From Vreelandella boliviensis LC1 (lineage in GTDB: Bacteria; Pseudomonadota; Gammaproteobacteria; Pseudomonadales; Halomonadaceae), in NCBI RefSeq assembly GCF_000236035.1, contig NZ_JH393258.1, positions 487,172 through 551,171 on the forward strand: a stretch of 64,000 nt of DNA. Direction: 5' to 3'. Under the pieces are notes generated by a model that was not told the origin of the DNA, did no database searches, and saw nothing but the letters and a program-made list of their open reading frames with translations. Positions 50,247 through 58,810 of the stretch are shown here, piece after piece. Positions within the stretch are counted from its first letter, which is position 1. Each line of letters begins with the position of its first letter. The translations under genes were made by a program, and so were the position numbers.

Positions 50247-50431
50247 TCAGGTAGGCCGTATTTCTTGCGAATATCCCCCACATTTGTAACGTTACCCGCT
50301 TGGCTATCCGCCATGCCCTTCTCGATGGACTCCCGGATATAGATCTCATGCATAAGGTCTTCCCAGGTGGCATTCGCAGGAAGTTGTTCAATTAGCTTGT
50401 GTGCGTCGTCTTTGCTCATCGCAGCTGACAT
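50243..50431 (-). CDS. Antitoxin of a decayed ParE-type toxin-antitoxin pair
   Basis: The 62-residue helical protein (KDDAHKLIEQLPANATWEDL, MHEIYIRESIEKGMADSQAG, then a GDIRKKYGLPE tail) resembles the small antitoxins found ahead of RelE/ParE toxins. The stop overlaps the toxin start by ATGA. The toxin gene is broken by two mutations, so the intact antitoxin is now an orphan that might still repress or neutralise related toxins. An inverted repeat TACCTTTTTAGGTA at 50438-50451 just upstream may be its operator. The region 50452-50671 holds nothing else I can name. Confidence 0.75.
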   Translation of the reverse strand: MSAAMSKDDAHKLIEQLPANATWEDLMHEIYIRESIEKGMADSQAGNVTNVGDIRKKYGLPE

Positions 50432-50671
50432 GGTGACTACCTTTTTAGGTACGTAGAAAATGCTTTTAGAGGATACCTTGGGCTACCGAAAGTGTTGCGG
50501 TTTATGCCATTTTCTGCAAATACATCGCGTGTGTCCTTATAAATATTTTCAGCCTGGTGCTTCCCCGAGGGACAGTTTTTGGGTGCCGAGGGCACTGCTC
50601 ACATACTCAATGCCTATAACAGCCACTATCTCAACACATGCTATCCAGCCCTAATGGCATGTATTGTTGGC

Positions 50672-51367
50672 TCACTCTATTAGCCGCTCGCTCAACGCAA
50701 CGAGATCCTCAGCCACCGCATCCCATGCTTGCTCGGCTTCTAAATCTTTACGCTGCTGCGGGCCATACTCTGTACGCCGGGGTATAAACGCCGTTTTCAT
50801 TCCCAATGCACGGGCAGCCCCCAGATCGTAATTGTGCGCTGCGCATAGCATCACTTCTTCAGGCGGCAGGCGCAGCAGGCGGCAAGCGCCTAAATAGACC
50901 TCTGGGTCAGGCTTATAGTGCTGGAATAATTCAGCGCAAAACACCATGTCCCATGGCAGTTTGGCATAACGGGCAACGTCCACCATTAACGATAAATTGC
51001 CGTTGGTCAGGGTGGCGATAATGTAGCGCTCTTTCAGTTGCTGAAGGCCACGCTGAACATCCGGCCATGGGTCTAACTGGTGCCAAAAGTGATTAACACG
51101 ATCAATGGTCGCCTCGTCTAGCGTAATCCCATGTTGCTTGAGTAGTTTGACTAGGCTTTCCCGATGCAGATCTTCCAACCCCGTCCATGGAATTTCACCT
51201 TTACGCACCCGATCCATCGAAGGCGCATAATGCTGACGCCATTGATCCGTCAACGCTTCACCGGGCAGCTCTATCCCCAGTTCCTGCTCTAACGCCCTGA
51301 ACTGGTTAATCAAACTGGAACGCCAATCGACAATAGTACCGAACACGTCAAACACGATGGCTTTCAT
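50672..51367 (-). CDS. Haloacid dehalogenase, type II
   Basis: The 231-residue HAD enzyme has AIVFDVFGTIVDWRSSLINQ with the Asp nucleophile at residue 7, TLTNGN as motif II, FQHYKPDPEVYLGACRLL with the motif III lysine, and LCAAHNYDLGAARALGMKTA as motif IV. The AAHxxDLxAARxxGM pattern is typical of L-2-haloacid dehalogenases. It should turn 2-halo acids into 2-hydroxy acids with inversion. The gene overlaps the MFS transporter gene by 20 bases, so the two are one operon for uptake and use of such acids or a related substrate. Confidence 0.9.
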   Translation of the reverse strand: MKAIVFDVFGTIVDWRSSLINQFRALEQELGIELPGEALTDQWRQHYAPSMDRVRKGEIPWTGLEDLHRESLVKLLKQHGITLDEATIDRVNHFWHQLDPWPDVQRGLQQLKERYIIATLTNGNLSLMVDVARYAKLPWDMVFCAELFQHYKPDPEVYLGACRLLRLPPEEVMLCAAHNYDLGAARALGMKTAFIPRRTEYGPQQRKDLEAEQAWDAVAEDLVALSERLIE

Positions 51368-52625
51368 TAACGTCTCCTTGCCGCTGGATGGTCATTAATA
51401 GTCCGAGTAGTGTCATGGCGATCAGCAGGCTCCAGCCGACCATAAAGCTACCCGTTATATCCAGCATCCACCCCAGCAGTGGCGGTACCGATACAATCGC
51501 CAGTTGGTTAATCGCCATGGCCAGCCCCAGCACAAAGCCGGTTTTATCGGCAGGCGCCGACTCCGCCACATAAGCTACCCAAGGGCCGTACCAACCGAAG
51601 CCAAAAAAGCCCAGCCAGGACATCAAGCAGCCCAGCATGAACATTGAATTCAGCGGTAGCCAAACCAATACCAGCAACCCCACTATCACCGCCACCATGC
51701 ACACCATGACCGGGAAATAGCGCGAGCGACAGCGATCGCTCCAGGCTGCCAGCAAAATACGCCCGGCAACCCCGGCCCCCTGAGCCACGAATAGCAACGT
51801 CGCGGCTTGCAGTACCTCCATCTGCAAACGACTGTGCAGATAGAGCACGGTAAAAATCAAAATGCCGTACTGAACCGAGATCAAACTAATACCGGACGCC
51901 ATAATCTGCTTCATGGCCGGTTCACGAATCATCGCCAGTCGCGATAAGACAACGTTGGTTAGACTGCCTTCAGAGGCTCTTGCGACCGGCACCGCGCCAG
52001 CAGGGGCACGGTAAAAGAGCATAAAGACCAACGCCCCGAAGATCGCAATCAGCCCGCCCACCAGAAAAGAGGCGCGCCACCCCCAGGTGATAGCGACGGT
52101 TGGCAGGATGATCGCCGCCAGCGCACCGCCCAGCGGCAAACCCGCCTGACGAATTCCCATGGCAAAGCCGCGCTGAGATTTATCAAACCAAGCCGCTACC
52201 GATTTGCTGCCTCCGGGTTGGGCGGTACTGTAGCCCGCCCCTACGAGAACCAAAAACAGCAGCATGGCCCAGTAGCTCTCAGCCAGCACGGCAGCGCTAA
52301 GCGCGATGCCTACTACGAGGGTGCCTAACCCCACCACCAAACGCTCACTGAACCTGTCCAGCAACTCCCCGGCAACCAACAGCCCGACCAAAGGCACCAG
52401 CTGAGCCGCCGAGACCAACGCCCCAATCTGAAATGCGGAGAGCCCCATATCTGCTTGTATATAGACGCTTATGGCGCCGATACCCTGAACGAAGAAACAC
52501 GCCGCTGCTTGGGCAAGGGTGGCTATCAGCAAAATGATCCAGCGGTAGTTTTGAGCAGAAGCCATCGGCAGCAGCATCGTCATAGGGGTTCTCAGCACAT
52601 TGAGCCTTTCCCTAGCATTAGCCAT
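51348..52625 (-). CDS. MFS transporter coupled to the dehalogenase
   Basis: The protein of up to 425 residues has about 12 membrane helices. MFS motifs are ALVSAAQLVPLVGLLVAGEL with DRFSERLVVG (motif A) and RQAGLPLGGALAAIILP (motif C-like). No marker residues fix the substrate; position ahead of a haloacid dehalogenase suggests a carboxylate. The start is uncertain: the ATG at 52625 has no clear ribosome binding site, and ATGs at 52583 and 52577 closer to the first helix are possible. Confidence 0.85.
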   Translation of the reverse strand: MANARERLNVLRTPMTMLLPMASAQNYRWIILLIATLAQAAACFFVQGIGAISVYIQADMGLSAFQIGALVSAAQLVPLVGLLVAGELLDRFSERLVVGLGTLVVGIALSAAVLAESYWAMLLFLVLVGAGYSTAQPGGSKSVAAWFDKSQRGFAMGIRQAGLPLGGALAAIILPTVAITWGWRASFLVGGLIAIFGALVFMLFYRAPAGAVPVARASEGSLTNVVLSRLAMIREPAMKQIMASGISLISVQYGILIFTVLYLHSRLQMEVLQAATLLFVAQGAGVAGRILLAAWSDRCRSRYFPVMVCMVAVIVGLLVLVWLPLNSMFMLGCLMSWLGFFGFGWYGPWVAYVAESAPADKTGFVLGLAMAINQLAIVSVPPLLGWMLDITGSFMVGWSLLIAMTLLGLLMTIQRQGDVNESHRV

Positions 52626-52765
52626 TTCTGAGCGTTCAACAACGCAGATATCGCAATGCCTGTTGCCAAATCAGCAAGCACCGCGACTTTACTGGCTAGG
52701 TTGCACTACAGGCTAAAAAGAGACGAAAACATTGCCGACGCTGCAACATGCTCTCAAAGTACCAA

Positions 52766-53704
52766 TCAAACAACGTCAGACAACGCTCTCACATCCTTCA
52801 TTTCTACAAGAACGTCCCATAGCCGCTGAGCTTCTGCTGCTAGGGCTGCTGTTCGTCGCAGCAGAATAATTTTTAATGGCACATCAAAGGCTGTGCTTCC
52901 CGCTCGAATAAGCCGCTTGGCACTAAGATCCTCTCGCACTAACGAATAGGGCAGCCACGCAACACCCAATTTTGATAACGTCATATGACGCAAACTGTCA
53001 GCGAGGCCAGCATCATGGTGTTGCTGCAAATTTAAGCCTTGCTGCGCGAGCATGGCACTCAGCGACCACTCCAAGTGGCACTCTTGTGAGTAATTCAGAA
53101 ATGAGAGTGGAGTGCCGTCTGCCACATGTAAATTAAACAGTGGCTGACCGGCAACATTTGGCGCGCTAACAGGGATGAGATACTCGGTATCCAGCTCAAT
53201 AGAAGCGTAGCTATCACTCACTATTCCCAAGCGCCTTGCGATAAGCTGTTCACAGTCGAAGAGTGCCACTACGTAGTCGGTTTCTCCCTGATTGAGCGCG
53301 GCTAGGCACTCCGGCAAGGTATTCGAGTCAATGCTAAATTTAGCCTGTGTGAACTGCTCCTGTATGCGCGGCAGCCACTGGGGAAAGAATATTGTCGCCA
53401 TAATGTGTGGTGAGCAAAAACGTATCCGCTGTTTCTGCTCATTAAGATCGTCAGCCACGGAGCGCCGAAAGTGATCTAAAGAACTAAGTGATTGCGAGGC
53501 TACCGTTTGCAGACTGTGGCCTGCCTCCGTCAGTACTAACGCCCCTTTACGCCGCTCAAATAGCGCTGTGCCTGCCCACTCCTCAAGCCCTTGAATACGG
53601 CGACTCAACCCAGACACCGATACATGTCGGTGCTCCGCAGTACGACTGAAACTTTTGGTCTCGCAAAGAACCAGAAAATCTCTCAAGATTATTAAATCAG
53701 TCAT
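52766..53704 (-). CDS. LysR-family regulator (HypT-like)
   Basis: The 312-residue protein has an N-terminal HTH (LRDFLVLCETKSFSRTAEHR, HVSVSGLSRRIQGLEEW) and a LysR effector domain. The VSVSGLSRRIQGLEEWAGTALFERRK pattern, shown here in part, resembles E. coli HypT (YjiE), a hypochlorite-responsive regulator, but the family is broad. It ends about 140 bases upstream of the MFS gene on the same strand, so regulation of that operon is possible. The ATG at 53704 has AAAGG upstream; the longer frame from 53758 lacks one. Confidence 0.85.
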   Translation of the reverse strand: MTDLIILRDFLVLCETKSFSRTAEHRHVSVSGLSRRIQGLEEWAGTALFERRKGALVLTEAGHSLQTVASQSLSSLDHFRRSVADDLNEQKQRIRFCSPHIMATIFFPQWLPRIQEQFTQAKFSIDSNTLPECLAALNQGETDYVVALFDCEQLIARRLGIVSDSYASIELDTEYLIPVSAPNVAGQPLFNLHVADGTPLSFLNYSQECHLEWSLSAMLAQQGLNLQQHHDAGLADSLRHMTLSKLGVAWLPYSLVREDLSAKRLIRAGSTAFDVPLKIILLRRTAALAAEAQRLWDVLVEMKDVRALSDVV

Positions 53705-53855
53705 TGGCGGCCTTTCAGCAGGTAAGTGTTCATCATATAGCTGAGATAGCTGATGCAATGGGGGTAAAATAACCCAATATCGCCGGACTTGATAAGTTGA
53801 GTTTTCAACTACACCACCAGCGCTTATTGGAGATCAAAAAAGTCAGAGTTATTCA

Positions 53856-55469
53856 TCAAACCGACTCCAAGTGCCAGCCTTGCTCGGTTGCCAGTAGGCG
53901 GTCTGTTAGCGCCAGGTTTTCCAGAAAGGCATCGTCATGGGATACCACCAGTAAAGCGCCTTGGTAACTGCGCAATAAGGTTTCCAGTGCCTGTGCCGAC
54001 GGCAGGTCGAGGTGGTTGTTTGGCTCATCGAGCAGCAGCAATTGTGGGGGCGAATCGGCGTAGAGGATGCAAGCCAGTGCTCCTTTCAGGCGTTCACCGC
54101 CGCTAAGTAGTCCGCTGGGCGTGGTGATCTTCTGCGCGTTCAGGCCTAGTTGGGCCAGTAGCATGCGCAGCGCACCCTCCGTCGTTGAGCGGTTAGCCAG
54201 CTGCAGCTGTTCGAGCACGCTCTGTTCCGGGTCAAGATTCGCTAGTCGCTGGTCGAGATAGACCCTTTCTGGGGTCACCTTGCAGGTTCCGGATAGTGGC
54301 TCAATCTGGCCCGCAAGTACTCGTAGCAGCGTGGATTTACCACAGCCGTTGGGACCAACGATACCGATGCGCTGCAGCCCTCTCAGCATTAGTCTAATGC
54401 GACGAGTAGCTCCCATGACGAATGGAAGCTCTACCTTTTCTAGTTCAACCAAACAGCGCTTGGCTACCTGATTAATCGGTATCTCATGCAGGGTGATGTG
54501 CGCTTCGTCTTCAACTTGCATTGCGGCTTCCCGCACGCGCTGGTTAAGTTGATCACGGCTGGCCGCCTGCTTTTGGTGCAATGCGCCGGTGGAGTTTTCG
54601 CTGCGCTCTTTCTGGCCATCCAGTATTACCTTGGCCTGATTGGCTTCCTTGCCCTGCCGGTTACCGCGGGCCTGCCGTTTCTCCTGACGTTCACGCTGCT
54701 TACGCGTCGTCCGTTCCTGACGTTGGCGCTCCAGCTTACGCTGATTGAGTTGGTTAATCGCAGTTTGCTGTTCGTGGGCTTTCGCTTCGGCATAGAAGGT
54801 GTAGTTGCCACCGTAGCTATGCAGCCCCAAGGGGGAAAGCTCCACAATGCGCACCATGGTTTCCAATAATTGCCGGTCATGACTGACCACGATCAGCCCA
54901 CGCGGCCAGCGCTGCAGCTGTTCGATAAGAGCTTGCCGGTTGGATCGGTCGAGATGGTTACTTGGCTCATCAAGAATCAGGAAATCGGCATCAGAGAGCA
55001 TGGCGCCCATTAAGGCAACCCGCATCGCTTCCCCTCCGCTCAGGGTGCTAGCCGGGGTAGTGGCTTCAAGATAGCCCAAGCCATTGCGATCAAGCTCATT
55101 GCGAAATCGCTGGGGCATATCCCAGCGGTCATCGACTGCTTCAAAATCCTCTGGTGCCGTGCTGCCAGTTTCAATTCGCGCCAGCGCATCCAATGTTGCT
55201 CGCACATTCGCGAGATCAGCAACAGACGCCTCCTTCAGTTGGGCCACTTGCTGGGCAAGGTAATGCACGTTGTCGGGGCGCTGACAGTGGCCGCGGGTGG
55301 GTTGCAACAAGCCCGCGAGAATTTGGGCTAAGATTGTTTTGCCGACCCCATTGCGGCCCACCAGCCCCGTGGGGCGTGTGTCGAACTGTTCATAAAGATC
55401 GGTAAAGAGCGTCCTGCCATCCGGTAAAACGTAGGAGACACCCTTTAAGGTGAGATGGGTAGTGGTCAT
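53856..55469 (-). CDS. ABC-F family ATPase (ribosome-associated type)
   Basis: The 537-residue protein has two ABC domains without membrane parts. Domain 1 has Walker A GRNGVGKT, signature LSGGEAMRVALMGAML and Walker B FLILDEPSNHLD. The linker (about residues 230-330) is a charged coiled coil rich in Arg/Gln/Lys. Domain 2 has Walker A GPNGCGKST, signature LSGGERLKGALACILY and LLLLDEPNNHLD. ABC-F proteins bind the ribosomal E site and act in translation or antibiotic protection. The short second domain and linker do not match Uup or EttA closely, so the subgroup is open. The leader carries hairpins at 55497-55541. Confidence 0.92.
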   Translation of the reverse strand: MTTTHLTLKGVSYVLPDGRTLFTDLYEQFDTRPTGLVGRNGVGKTILAQILAGLLQPTRGHCQRPDNVHYLAQQVAQLKEASVADLANVRATLDALARIETGSTAPEDFEAVDDRWDMPQRFRNELDRNGLGYLEATTPASTLSGGEAMRVALMGAMLSDADFLILDEPSNHLDRSNRQALIEQLQRWPRGLIVVSHDRQLLETMVRIVELSPLGLHSYGGNYTFYAEAKAHEQQTAINQLNQRKLERQRQERTTRKQRERQEKRQARGNRQGKEANQAKVILDGQKERSENSTGALHQKQAASRDQLNQRVREAAMQVEDEAHITLHEIPINQVAKRCLVELEKVELPFVMGATRRIRLMLRGLQRIGIVGPNGCGKSTLLRVLAGQIEPLSGTCKVTPERVYLDQRLANLDPEQSVLEQLQLANRSTTEGALRMLLAQLGLNAQKITTPSGLLSGGERLKGALACILYADSPPQLLLLDEPNNHLDLPSAQALETLLRSYQGALLVVSHDDAFLENLALTDRLLATEQGWHLESV

Positions 55470-55496
55470 GATTGATTCCAGAGATGCCGAGTACTC

Positions 55497-55541
55497 CCCC
55501 TGAGTCAGGGGCTAATGGAGACTGGCCGTTATTACAACGGC
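55497..55541 (-). promoter_or_regulatory. Two hairpins in the leader of the ABC-F gene
   Basis: On the transcript, GCCGTT-GTAAT-AACGGC (55525-55541) is followed by CCCCTGA-C-TCAGGGG (55497-55511), 28 bases before the ATG. A tiny frame ATG-AGC-CAT-TGA lies upstream. ABC-F resistance genes are often controlled by ribosome-mediated attenuation, so this could be such a leader; sequence alone does not prove it. Confidence 0.4.
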
Positions 55542-55643
55542 GGGCATCAATGGCTCATTGGACAACTACCTCTGCTTAGCGTGGAAAGGACTTCAATAGT
55601 ACAAATAACGATAGGGAGTCGGCAAGAACATGACAGTCCTGGT

Positions 55644-55978
55644 CTAGATATTTAAATTATCCCCACTAACAAACGAGTAGAACAAAACGTCAGATCGGTA
55701 CGCCCAACCCTGGCTTGCCCAGAACTTCTGGGCGGCTTTGTTCTGGGGAAGAATTATCAGGTGCGTTTTTAGTATTCCTTCGTTTTTAAGCGCTTCTAGG
55801 CAAAGGTTTACCAGCTCTGTTGCTATGCCCCTCCGACGATGCGAGTCCGCCATCGATAAGTGCTGAACATAACCGCGCTAGCCATCGTGGCCCGCCATAA
55901 TTGTTCCCACTAGCTTGCCTTCTACTTCTGCCACAAAGCTCGGGCCGGCGCTAGTGTTGAGTAAATCCCTAGTGCCGA
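55644..55978 (-). pseudogene. Broken GNAT acetyltransferase gene, paralog of 60723-61154
   Basis: Read from 55978, the frame gives DLLNTSAGPSFVAEVEGKLV then GTIMAGHDG, a TAG stop in place of the Lys codon, and RGYVQHLSMADSHRRRGIAT through to the normal end. It matches the intact GNAT at 60723-61154 over about 105 residues. The first 40 or so residues are missing: the sequence before it is the end of an IS3-type element (55981-55997). The acetyl-CoA loop RRRGIATE is kept, but the premature stop and loss of start make it a pseudogene. The C-terminal half from 55853 is still open. Confidence 0.88.
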
Positions 55979-55980
55979 CC

Positions 55981-55997
55981 GTTACTGGGCAGGATCA
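55981..55997. mobile_element. Solo terminal repeat of an IS3-type element
   Basis: GTTACTGGGCAGGATCA is identical to the outer 17 bases of the IS3 element's right end (49810-49826). The next bases (GTGCCGACC before it) differ from that element, so it may come from a related IS. No transposase is left here. Confidence 0.6.
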
Positions 55998-56071
55998 CTT
56001 TGATGTTTTGAATGGGGCGCCCCACCTTGGCAAGTAGGCAACGAATACGGCGATCACTTTCGCGTCTCATG
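55998..56071 (-). pseudogene. 5' remnant of an unknown gene running into the solo IS end
   Basis: The ATG at 56071 opens a frame MRRESDRRIRCLLAKVGRPI then QNIKV that runs straight into the IS end. It looks like the start of a truncated gene on the other side of the IS scar. I do not recognise it. It is separated from mmuM's stop by about 20 bases. Confidence 0.3.
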
Positions 56072-56091
56072 GAGGTTCTTGCTGCCCTCGG

Positions 56092-57075
56092 CTAGCGCGA
56101 GCGCCGCCACTGGGCCAGCGCCTGAATATCCTCCGGTGAAGTACGGCAGCAGCCGCCAAAGCCTGACGCGCCAGCCGCCAACCAATGTTCAACCCCTTGT
56201 GCCAGCCCGGAAAGATCGGCAGCGGTATGGTCGCAGGTGGCGGAGTGCCAGGTTTTGGTCACCGGGTCGTAGACTTCCCCTGAGTTGGGATACACCACTA
56301 TTGGTAGATCACACTCACGGCGGATTTCTTTAATCAGCGATTCGATATGGGCCAGCGCCGTGCAGTTCACACCAATCGCCGCTACGCCTGGGCAGTTGGC
56401 CAGGGCGGCGGCACATTTTGCGATAGGTGTTCCGTCGCTGATGTGTTGGCCATCCTTTGCTGAGAAAGTGATCCAGGCTTGAGCACCGGGGTGCTCGGCC
56501 AGCAAATCGGTGATTGCCAGCGCCTCTTCAAGGGAAGGTAACGTTTCGGCGGCCAATAGGTCAGCGCCTGCGGCTAGCAGCAGCTCAAAACGCTCGCGGT
56601 GAAACGCCACCAGCCCGGCGCGATCCAGGTCATAGCCGCCGCGGTATTCACTGCCGTCGGCTAGGTAGGCGCCATACGGGCCAACGGATGCGGCTATTAA
56701 TGGCTTAGGCCGGTCGGTTTGACCGGGCTGCCACACCGCATCCCGCGCCTGCTGCGCCAGCGTGACCGAGAGCTGAATCAGCGCCCGCGCCTCTTCTGCC
56801 GTCAGCCCTGCCTGCATAAACCCTGGCACCGTGGCTTGATAGCTGGCGGTAATCGCACAGTCGGCCCCGGCTTCAAAGTAGGCCTGATGCACTTGGCGAA
56901 TCTTCTCCGGTGCTTGGGCCAGCAGGCGCGCCGACCAGAGCGCATCATTAAGATCACAGCCTAACGCTTCAAGCTCCGTGGCCAAGGCACCGTCGATGAC
57001 CATAAAGGGCACTTGCGCCAAGAGGGCTTTGATCGGATTCAACTCAGTCATAGGGGCAGTCATAGGGGCACTCAT
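56092..57075 (-). CDS. mmuM: Homocysteine S-methyltransferase
   Basis: The 327-residue enzyme has the zinc cysteines in [14 protein letters not shown] near residue 238 and [13 protein letters not shown] near 305-317, and [17 protein letters not shown] at the N-terminus. It transfers a methyl group from S-methylmethionine to homocysteine, giving two methionines. The ATG at 57075 overlaps the mmuP stop (ATGA). Two more in-frame ATGs follow at once because the first codons repeat ATGACTGCCCCT-like words; any could start. Partner permease upstream confirms the role. Confidence 0.94.
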   Translation of the reverse strand: MSAPMTAPMTELNPIKALLAQVPFMVIDGALATELEALGCDLNDALWSARLLAQAPEKIRQVHQAYFEAGADCAITASYQATVPGFMQAGLTAEEARALIQLSVTLAQQARDAVWQPGQTDRPKPLIAASVGPYGAYLADGSEYRGGYDLDRAGLVAFHRERFELLLAAGADLLAAETLPSLEEALAITDLLAEHPGAQAWITFSAKDGQHISDGTPIAKCAAALANCPGVAAIGVNCTALAHIESLIKEIRRECDLPIVVYPNSGEVYDPVTKTWHSATCDHTAADLSGLAQGVEHWLAAGASGFGGCCRTSPEDIQALAQWRRSR

Positions 57076-58550
57076 ACGGTCTTTTCCTCGACGGCGTTGG
57101 GCGAATATTCAGGACGCTGGGAGGCCGCACGGTGGCGCACAAAGTGCACCAAGTAGCACAGGCCAATAAAAGGCACGCCGAAATAGAGCGCTACACGTTG
57201 TTGCGGGTCAAAGGCGATGCCAATACACGCCGCCAAGCAGGCCGCAAATGCAGTGAGCGGTACCCAGGGGTAGAACGGCGTGCGATAGACCAGATCCTTC
57301 AACTGCCCTCCTCCACGCAGATAATGGCGGCGGAAGTTGAACTGGCTGAGCGCAATGGCCATCCAGACCACCACCACGGCTAAACCGGAAATAGAGACTA
57401 ATACCAAATAGACGGTTTCAGGTGCATAAACGCTGGAAAACAGCGCCCCCAGGCCACCCACCATGCTCAGCAATACGGCATTCATCGGGATGCCGCGTTT
57501 GTTGAGTCGGCTCAATGACTTCGGCAGAGTGCCCTGATCCGAGAGCGTCCACAGCATGCGCGAAGAGGCATAAAGCCCGGAATTAGCGGCTGATAGTAGC
57601 GCGGTGATGATCACAAAGTTCATGATATCGGCGGCACCCGGCACGCCAAGGCGTTGGAATACGGCCACAAAGGGGCTTTCGGTGAGTCCGGCCTGATCTT
57701 GAGGTAGCAGCGCCGCAATCACGACAATGGTGCCGACGAAAAACAGGATCAATCGCCACAGGGTGGCGCGAATAGCTTTGGGTACATTGCGGCCCGGATC
57801 GACGGTTTCCCCGGCGGCAATCCCAATCAGCTCGGTGCCAGAAAAGGCAAACATGACCGCCAGTAAGGTAGTGCCAATGGCGAGCAGGCTGGGCGGCATG
57901 GCGCCTTCTCCCCACAGCGCCGAAAGGCCTGGTGAGGCGACCTCTGCGCCAGTGGCATCATGCAGCGGCACCCAGCCGATGATCGCCACGGCACCCACCA
58001 GCACAAACACCACCACCGCGATCACCTTGATTAATGAAAGCCAGAATTCAGACTCGGCAAAGAAGCGCGTGGTAAACGCATTGACGCCAAAGACGATTGC
58101 CGCAAACAGCCCACTCCAGTACCAGCCGGGGATATCGGGAAACCAGCGCCCCATAAACACCGCCGCGGCGGTGAACTCTGAGCCTAATGCTACCGTCCAG
58201 GTAAGCCAGTACATCCAGGCCACCATGTAACCGGTGCCGGGGCCGATATAACGGCTGGCATGGGCGCTGAAAGCGCCCGACTCCGGCATATGCACGGCCA
58301 GCTCGCCCAGGCACATCATCACTAACCAAGCGACGATGCCGCCTACTAGGTAGGCCAAAACAGCGCCGATAGGCCCGGCCTGCTGCACGGTATAACCGGA
58401 ACTCAAAAACAACCCGGTACCAATTACCCCACCCAATGACAGCATCACCAAATGGCGCGTATCCATACTGCGCTTGAAGTGCGCACGTTCTTGATATTGG
58501 ACTTGGTCACTGCCTTGATAAAGGTCTTGATCCCTTGCTTGCTTACTCAT
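57072..58550 (-). CDS. mmuP: S-methylmethionine permease (APC family)
   Basis: The 492-residue protein has 12 membrane helices and the amino-acid permease start [20 protein letters not shown] with [34 protein letters not shown] and [20 protein letters not shown] are typical of the AAT/MmuP branch. Linkage with mmuM by a four-base overlap makes S-methylmethionine the likely substrate. The first 25 residues are hydrophilic. Upstream DNA (58551-58690) is AT-rich; no MetJ box or riboswitch could be recognised. Confidence 0.92.
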   Translation of the reverse strand: MSKQARDQDLYQGSDQVQYQERAHFKRSMDTRHLVMLSLGGVIGTGLFLSSGYTVQQAGPIGAVLAYLVGGIVAWLVMMCLGELAVHMPESGAFSAHASRYIGPGTGYMVAWMYWLTWTVALGSEFTAAAVFMGRWFPDIPGWYWSGLFAAIVFGVNAFTTRFFAESEFWLSLIKVIAVVVFVLVGAVAIIGWVPLHDATGAEVASPGLSALWGEGAMPPSLLAIGTTLLAVMFAFSGTELIGIAAGETVDPGRNVPKAIRATLWRLILFFVGTIVVIAALLPQDQAGLTESPFVAVFQRLGVPGAADIMNFVIITALLSAANSGLYASSRMLWTLSDQGTLPKSLSRLNKRGIPMNAVLLSMVGGLGALFSSVYAPETVYLVLVSISGLAVVVVWMAIALSQFNFRRHYLRGGGQLKDLVYRTPFYPWVPLTAFAACLAACIGIAFDPQQRVALYFGVPFIGLCYLVHFVRHRAASQRPEYSPNAVEEKTV

Positions 58551-58770
58551 GGTGCATCCCTATCGTTGGCCTAACGAGGCAGCAAGCGCCCAGCAGCCTG
58601 ACTCAGAAAGGGTGCTATTTTAGGGTATCCTTAACTTTCTAAAAAGAATAAAAGAAAGATTTAATATTCTTATTTTGAATATACAAACCTACCTTGAGTG
58701 ATAAGCACGGGCTTCGGCTTGATTTTTTTGGCCGCCCTTTCAGCCTTTATCTGGTTAACATGGCAATAAA

Positions 58771-58793
58771 AAAGCGCCCTATCCGGGCGCTTT
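58771..58793 (-). terminator. Terminator of the chemoreceptor gene
   Basis: AAAGCGCCC and GGGCGCTTT form a perfect 9-base stem with a TATCC-type loop; on the minus strand it is followed by TTTTTATTGCC, 18 bases after the stop codon. Confidence 0.9.
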
Positions 58794-58810
58794 GTGAGTG
58801 CTTCAGGCGT

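Noticed and set aside
58551..58690. SAM riboswitch or MetJ operator ahead of mmuP
   Set aside because: The AT-rich stretch shows no conserved riboswitch core and no AGACGTCT-type tandem boxes.
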